Source: Polyrhizophydium stewartii (Eukaryota > Chytridiomycota > Chytridiomycetes > Rhizophydiales). Taken from it: a stretch of DNA of 10,623 nt. The translations under genes were made by a program, and so were the position numbers. The stretch spans positions 1 to 10,623 of the forward strand of contig JADGIZ010000646.1 in assembly GCA_027604665.1 (NCBI GenBank), read 5' to 3'. Each line of letters opens with the position of its first letter. The stretch's first letter is position 1. Positions 8,401 to 10,623 of this stretch are shown piece after piece. A model generated the notes under the pieces. It was not told the origin of the DNA. It was given only the letters and a program-made list of their open reading frames with translations, and ran no database searches.

Positions 8401-8702
8401 CAGCATCGAACTATCCCGTCGCCTGCACGGCAGCGTGCGCAGCGTCGGCATGTGCGGCGTTGGCAAGGCACGCACCACCACGTCCGGCTCGGAGTGGTCG
8501 AACCCTCGGACGAGCAAGTCGCCGACGCCGTCGAACGGCAGGTTGCTGATGTAAGTCTGGCCCGCGACTGCCAGCGGGGGTGGTGAGCATCTGGCGCACG
8601 CTCGAAGCAAGGTCAGGGCAGCGCACCGGCGGTGGCCACGGCGTCGACGGCGGCGAGCCAGTCGGCCTTGGTGTCGAGCGGCGGCAGGGGCGTTGGGCTC
8701 AT
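5450..8702 (-). CDS. ARM-repeat protein fused to a C-terminal DUF4246 domain
   Basis: Spliced model: 8702-8627, 8567-8476, 8383-8249, 8184-8008, 7945-7782, 7703-5450; 2898 coding bases, 965 residues, all phases consistent. Residues 1 to about 430 are armadillo-like helices, for example EPDVVAACVRLAVRLLNECS and SPDVERRIQAAELLKAVASS. Residues about 307-422 resemble the last repeats of importin-alpha (EIEQCDGVVVLRGLLDENN, then RLLRTYF). Residues about 448-965 are a full DUF4246 domain: KPSWWTKIGDAAIADKWRAEA (473-493), FQWLP (636-640), INNLHP (657-662), WHIEG (775-779), YQHRVEPFELAD (857-868), GFRKIL (873-878), VPQQQGW (896-902) and the usual LCEH end. The WHIE and QHR...R residues resemble 2-oxoglutarate/Fe(II) oxygenase ligands; that activity is inference. 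The start ATG (ACCATG context) shares ATGA with an upstream ORF stop. A PSMD5/Hsm3-like relationship for the ARM part is possible but weak. Confidence 0.82.
7704..7781 (-). other. Intron 5 of the ARM-DUF4246 gene (78 bases, phase 2)
   Basis: The donor is ATCAA|GTGAGC at 7782/7781, with GCTGAC at 7741-7736 and acceptor TTGCATAG|CTC at 7704/7703. Without splicing the upstream exon meets TGA immediately after SIK; the join gives RSIN-SPVEPLAV. The long downstream frame has no ATG near its 5' end, which confirms that it is an internal exon. Confidence 0.85.
7946..8007 (-). other. Intron 4 of the ARM-DUF4246 gene (62 bases, GC-AG type, phase 0)
   Basis: The upstream exon runs into a stop and the downstream exon is in another frame, so an intron is required. 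The nearest GT donors give the wrong frame. GAG|GCGAGC at 8008/8007 fits a GC-AG donor, with GCTGAC at 7968-7963 and acceptor ATGCAG|ATC at 7946/7945; the join is in phase (QLQESE then IIMFVRL). Confidence 0.6.
8185..8248 (-). other. Intron 3 of the ARM-DUF4246 gene (64 bases, phase 0)
   Basis: Donor CAG|GTGCGA at 8249/8248, GCTGAC at 8202-8197, acceptor CGCCAG|GCC at 8185/8184. The join makes one continuous ARM helix pair (DVERRIQ then AAELLKAV). Confidence 0.85.
8384..8475 (-). other. Intron 2 of the ARM-DUF4246 gene (92 bases, phase 0)
   Basis: Donor GTG|GTGCGTG at 8476/8475, GCTGAC at 8404-8399, pyrimidine-rich acceptor CTTCCCCAG|GCG at 8384/8383. The join reads SEPDVV then AACVRLAV, a good ARM helix. 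Confidence 0.8.
8568..8626 (-). other. Intron 1 of the ARM-DUF4246 gene (59 bases, phase 1)
   Basis: Exon 1 would otherwise stop at TGA (8615-8613). The proposed donor is G|GTGCGC at 8627/8626, the branch CCTGAC at 8617-8612 or CTCAC at 8587-8583, and the acceptor GGCAG|TCG at 8568/8567. The frame is consistent, but this is the least certain intron: it lacks GCTGAC, and part of it reads as protein-like sequence in a third frame. Confidence 0.5.
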
Positions 8703-8785
8703 GGTGTTCCGAATCGCCGCAAAGCACTGCCCCGTCGCCCAAGCCAGACCGGCATCTCGGCGGCGGCGCTTGACACACACAGCAT
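8699..8785 (-). other. Upstream ORF in the leader of the ARM-DUF4246 gene
   Basis: An open frame from ATG 8785 (28 codons), or from in-frame ATG 8755 (18 codons), ends at the TGA at 8701-8699. That TGA shares ATGA with the main start at 8702-8700. If the leader extends this far, ribosomes would have to reinitiate or leak past it. The peptide itself matches nothing recognised. Confidence 0.4.
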
Positions 8786-8916
8786 GTCCCGATGACAGAG
8801 AAAGCGGCAACAGGAGCAGTTCAGACGGGCGAGCGCGAGCTCCTCTCGTTGGCAGACCTCGCTCAAAAGGACAGAGACTGCGCTTTCTCTTTGATTCCAA
8901 AGACTCACGCAACCCT
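8703..8916. promoter_or_regulatory. Short divergent (bidirectional) promoter region
   Basis: Only 214 bases separate the minus-strand ATG at 8702 from the plus-strand ATG at 8917, so the two genes probably share promoter sequence. There is no clear TATA box; a pyrimidine-rich stretch (GCTTTCTCTTTGATTCC, about 8882-8898) precedes the plus-strand start. Both leaders contain small upstream ORFs. Confidence 0.5.
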
Positions 8917-8920
8917 ATGA
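8792..8920 (+). other. Upstream ORF (42 codons) overlapping the start of the secreted-peptide gene
   Basis: ATG at 8792 opens a 42-codon frame containing GERELLSLADLAQKDRDCAF and ending in TGA 8918-8920, which shares ATGA with the peptide start at 8917. It could be a regulatory uORF or a small protein in its own right. A three-codon ORF at 8784 precedes it. Confidence 0.4.
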
Positions 8921-9108
8921 AGTCGACCATCACAGCCGTGCTGCTCGCCGTGGTTGCCTTCCTGTCGGGCACCGGCGCCGCTCTGAGAATCGAGGACGGT
9001 CAGGTGGCTGCCGCCAACCCGCTCGCCGGCGCGCGCCGCATGCTCAACCGCCGCAGCCCCAACGACCTCCGTGTCCGCGTCCGCAGGCCGCCATTCTCCA
9101 ACAACTGA
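8917..9108 (+). CDS. Small secreted basic peptide precursor (63 residues)
   Basis: This is a short ORF with a textbook signal peptide: MKST n-region, hydrophobic ITAVLLAVVAFL, small-residue SGTGAA before the likely cleavage at about residue 21-22. The rest, about 40 residues, is Arg-rich with Arg-Arg pairs at 40-41, 45-46 and 56-57, which look like Kex2/furin-type sites. There is no cysteine, so a disulfide-rich effector or defensin fold is excluded. An AATAAA lies 15 bases past the stop, supporting a real 3' end. The start context is weak (C at -3) and an upstream ORF overlaps it. A longer open frame exists from 8632 but the signal peptide favours the ATG at 8917. No family is recognised; secretion is inferred from the leader, and any signalling or antimicrobial role is speculation. 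Confidence 0.6.
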   Translation: MKSTITAVLLAVVAFLSGTGAALRIEDGQVAAANPLAGARRMLNRRSPNDLRVRVRRPPFSNN

Positions 9109-9123
9109 ACACGCCAGCAACGC

Positions 9124-9129
9124 AATAAA
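9124..9129 (+). terminator. AATAAA polyadenylation signal of the secreted-peptide gene
   Basis: A canonical AATAAA begins 15 bases after the TGA at 9106-9108. It lies within the 90-base gap to the convergent PEX11 stop at 9199, so the two 3' UTRs probably overlap. Confidence 0.6.
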
Positions 9130-9198
9130 CCGTTTGTTGCTTCTCATCCGTGCAGCGCTCTCGTTCGCATCAGGCGGGGCTGGTGCGGTACGGCAGCC

Positions 9199-10539
9199 TC
9201 ATTTGTGCTTGCGGTAGAGCTTGCAGGTGCCGAGCAGCGCCGCAACAAGACCCGAGACGGCCTGCCAGCCGTCGCTGACGCGGTCGCCCATCTCAAAGAC
9301 GTCGATGGTACAGAACATGAAGTCTGCGAGCAGCTTCGCAAACGAGATGCGCTGGGTCCAGAGCTTGTCGGCGATCTTGGCGCGCTCGGCGGGGTCGGTG
9401 GCTGCGGCGTGGGCACGCAGCAGCTTGCGTGTGCCCGTGACGTTGGCGTGCAGGTCAATGAAGATGGACATGTACCAGCAGCGGTCCGAGATGGGCGTGG
9501 CCCACTTGACCCACGATTTGTCGATGAGGCCCATTTTGCCGATGCAAACCACGTCGTCCGAGAGATCGTTTACGATGCCGATCCAGGCACTCAGGGGTGC
9601 CAGCAGGCGCGCCGTGCGCTCTGCCGGCGACAGCGATGCGTCTACCGTGAAGAGACCTTCCTTTGCAAGCTCGAGGTGGTCGTTGTACGACTCGAGCCAG
9701 TGGCCCAATCGCACGATCTTGCGCGTTATGGAGAACTGCGCCGCGATCTTGCTGGCACGGTCGTGTGCCAGCGGGAAGCGCTTCGGGTCGGTCAGGTAAC
9801 ACCATAAAAGCACCTTGGCTGTGTACTGGAAGCACTTGAGGACCTTGTCGCGGCCGTCGTTGAGCAGCAGGATCTTGCGGAAGACAAGCATACGGAAGAC
9901 GACCGAGCGTGCGATCAAGACTGGCAGCGGCGCCTTGGCGGCAGACGGAGATGCCGACGACTTTGCAAGCTCGGCAGCCGGCTTTCGATCAGCGGCGGCC
10001 GCGGCGGCGATGGGAGCAGCGGATGGCTGCATGTCGAGGTGAAAGTCTGCGGTGGTGGCGGAGCGGGAGACGGGCGAGATGGGAGGGGGAGCCGACGACG
10101 CCACTGAGGTGCGGAAGCTTTGTTGGCGGGATGCGGGCCACTGGGCGATGAGGGCGTCGGCGCCTGGGGGCAGTGATAGGTGAGAAGTGGCGCTGGCGGC
10201 GAGGTGCTGCTGGACGACGGGCAGCAGCGACGAGGCGGGCAGCAGCGACGATGCGGGCAGCGGCGGGATCGATGCGGCGGACGGCGATGGGGGCGATGCC
10301 GAGAGGCGCCTGCGGAGCAGCGGCTCAAAGTCGGCGACGGGCGAGCGTCGGACAAAGGGCGACTGCGGCTGCGACTGGCTAGTTGTCTGCGCAAGGCCGA
10401 GGCCGACCTTGAAGATGGTCGTGGTGTTTGGGGCGGCCGAAGGAGCGGGCGGGCGGGCGAGCAGCTGCGGGCTCTGGGTGGTCTCTGGCGCTGTCTTGGC
10501 CCTGCGAGCGCGGCTGTCGGCCGGCGTGAGCGTGTCCAT
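9199..10539 (-). CDS. PEX11: Peroxisomal membrane protein PEX11 family (peroxisome proliferation/fission)
   Basis: Single-exon frame of 446 residues. Residues about 217-446 are a complete PEX11 domain: LNDGRDKVLKCFQYTAKVLL, then SITRKIVRLGHWLESY, an amphipathic region, WYMSIFIDLHANVTGTRKLL, and the C-terminal GWQAVSGLVAALLGTCKLYR. PEX11 proteins bend and elongate the peroxisomal membrane before division, through N-terminal amphipathic helices. The domain is about 230 residues, the usual full length of the family. The first 216 residues are an Ser/Pro/Ala-rich extension, probably disordered, with a direct repeat PASSLLPASSLLP (95-107). The ATG at 10539 has a strong context (G at -3, G at +4). 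Starting instead at the in-frame ATG at 9891 would give a family-length protein, so the extension could be optional or part leader. The gene converges on the secreted-peptide gene. Confidence 0.9.
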   Translation of the reverse strand: MDTLTPADSRARRAKTAPETTQSPQLLARPPAPSAAPNTTTIFKVGLGLAQTTSQSQPQSPFVRRSPVADFEPLLRRRLSASPPSPSAASIPPLPASSLLPASSLLPVVQQHLAASATSHLSLPPGADALIAQWPASRQQSFRTSVASSAPPPISPVSRSATTADFHLDMQPSAAPIAAAAAADRKPAAELAKSSASPSAAKAPLPVLIARSVVFRMLVFRKILLLNDGRDKVLKCFQYTAKVLLWCYLTDPKRFPLAHDRASKIAAQFSITRKIVRLGHWLESYNDHLELAKEGLFTVDASLSPAERTARLLAPLSAWIGIVNDLSDDVVCIGKMGLIDKSWVKWATPISDRCWYMSIFIDLHANVTGTRKLLRAHAAATDPAERAKIADKLWTQRISFAKLLADFMFCTIDVFEMGDRVSDGWQAVSGLVAALLGTCKLYRKHK

Positions 10540-10623
10540 GGCGCGGCGAGAGTCAGCGGCACGGCGGCGGAGGCTGGGTCGGGGGGCAGCGCATGCGCCC
10601 CGTGGGGACGCCCGAGAGCGGCG
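10540..10623. promoter_or_regulatory. 5' flank of the PEX11 gene up to the window edge
   Basis: 84 GC-rich bases upstream of the PEX11 ATG. They contain a G-rich run and GCGCATGCGC but no recognisable TATA or CCAAT element; presumably leader or promoter. Confidence 0.3.

Noticed and set aside
5450..8702. Calling the ARM part PSMD5/Hsm3 or importin-alpha outright
   Set aside because: Similarity is limited to general ARM patterns and the last repeats; the order and linkage to DUF4246 do not match either protein.
1..10623. tRNA, rRNA, transposon or insertion-sequence features
   Set aside because: No cloverleaf, rRNA core, transposase motif, terminal repeats or integrase was seen on either strand.

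Overview
This looks like a piece of a eukaryotic nuclear genome that is GC-rich and compact. The genes carry short introns of about 60-90 bases with GTGAGC- or GTGCG-type donors and a near-constant GCTGAC branch site. A DUF4246 domain (a mainly fungal family) together with a PEX11 gene points to a fungus. The GC content, alanine/proline-rich low-complexity protein segments and intron style would fit a zoosporic (chytrid-like) fungus, but that placement is inference.

Layout, left to right. (1) Bases 28-705, minus strand: the 5' exon of an unrecognised gene with a low-complexity N-terminus and a helical, probably coiled-coil end. It stops at a splice donor lying inside a (CA)n/(TG)n microsatellite at the window edge. 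(2) Bases 706-1413: a non-coding stretch with simple repeats, a polypurine/polypyrimidine tract, a small hairpin and a CCAAT motif. (3) Bases 1414-5442, minus: a three-exon gene for a protein of about 1290 residues with three double-stranded-RNA-binding domains, an acidic/NLS linker and a long RGG/PM/Q-rich tail. (4) Bases 5450-8702, minus: a six-exon gene for a protein of about 965 residues that joins an armadillo-type repeat array to a complete DUF4246 domain. (5) Bases 8703-8916: a short divergent promoter region with small upstream ORFs on both strands. (6) Bases 8917-9108, plus: a 63-residue secreted basic peptide followed by an AATAAA signal. (7) Bases 9199-10539, minus: a PEX11-family peroxisome proliferation protein with a long disordered N-terminal extension.

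Four of the five genes lie on the minus strand, head to tail and very tightly spaced. The dsRBD start codon is 7 bases after the DUF4246 stop. The secreted peptide gene diverges from the ARM-DUF4246 gene and converges on PEX11. No operon-like common pathway is evident. The most unusual items are the ARM-DUF4246 fusion, the stop-start junction between it and the dsRBD gene, the secreted peptide, and the microsatellite splice donor.

The gene models were spliced by hand from reading-frame continuity, splice consensus and domain spacing. All exon joins given are frame-consistent, but none has been checked against transcripts.
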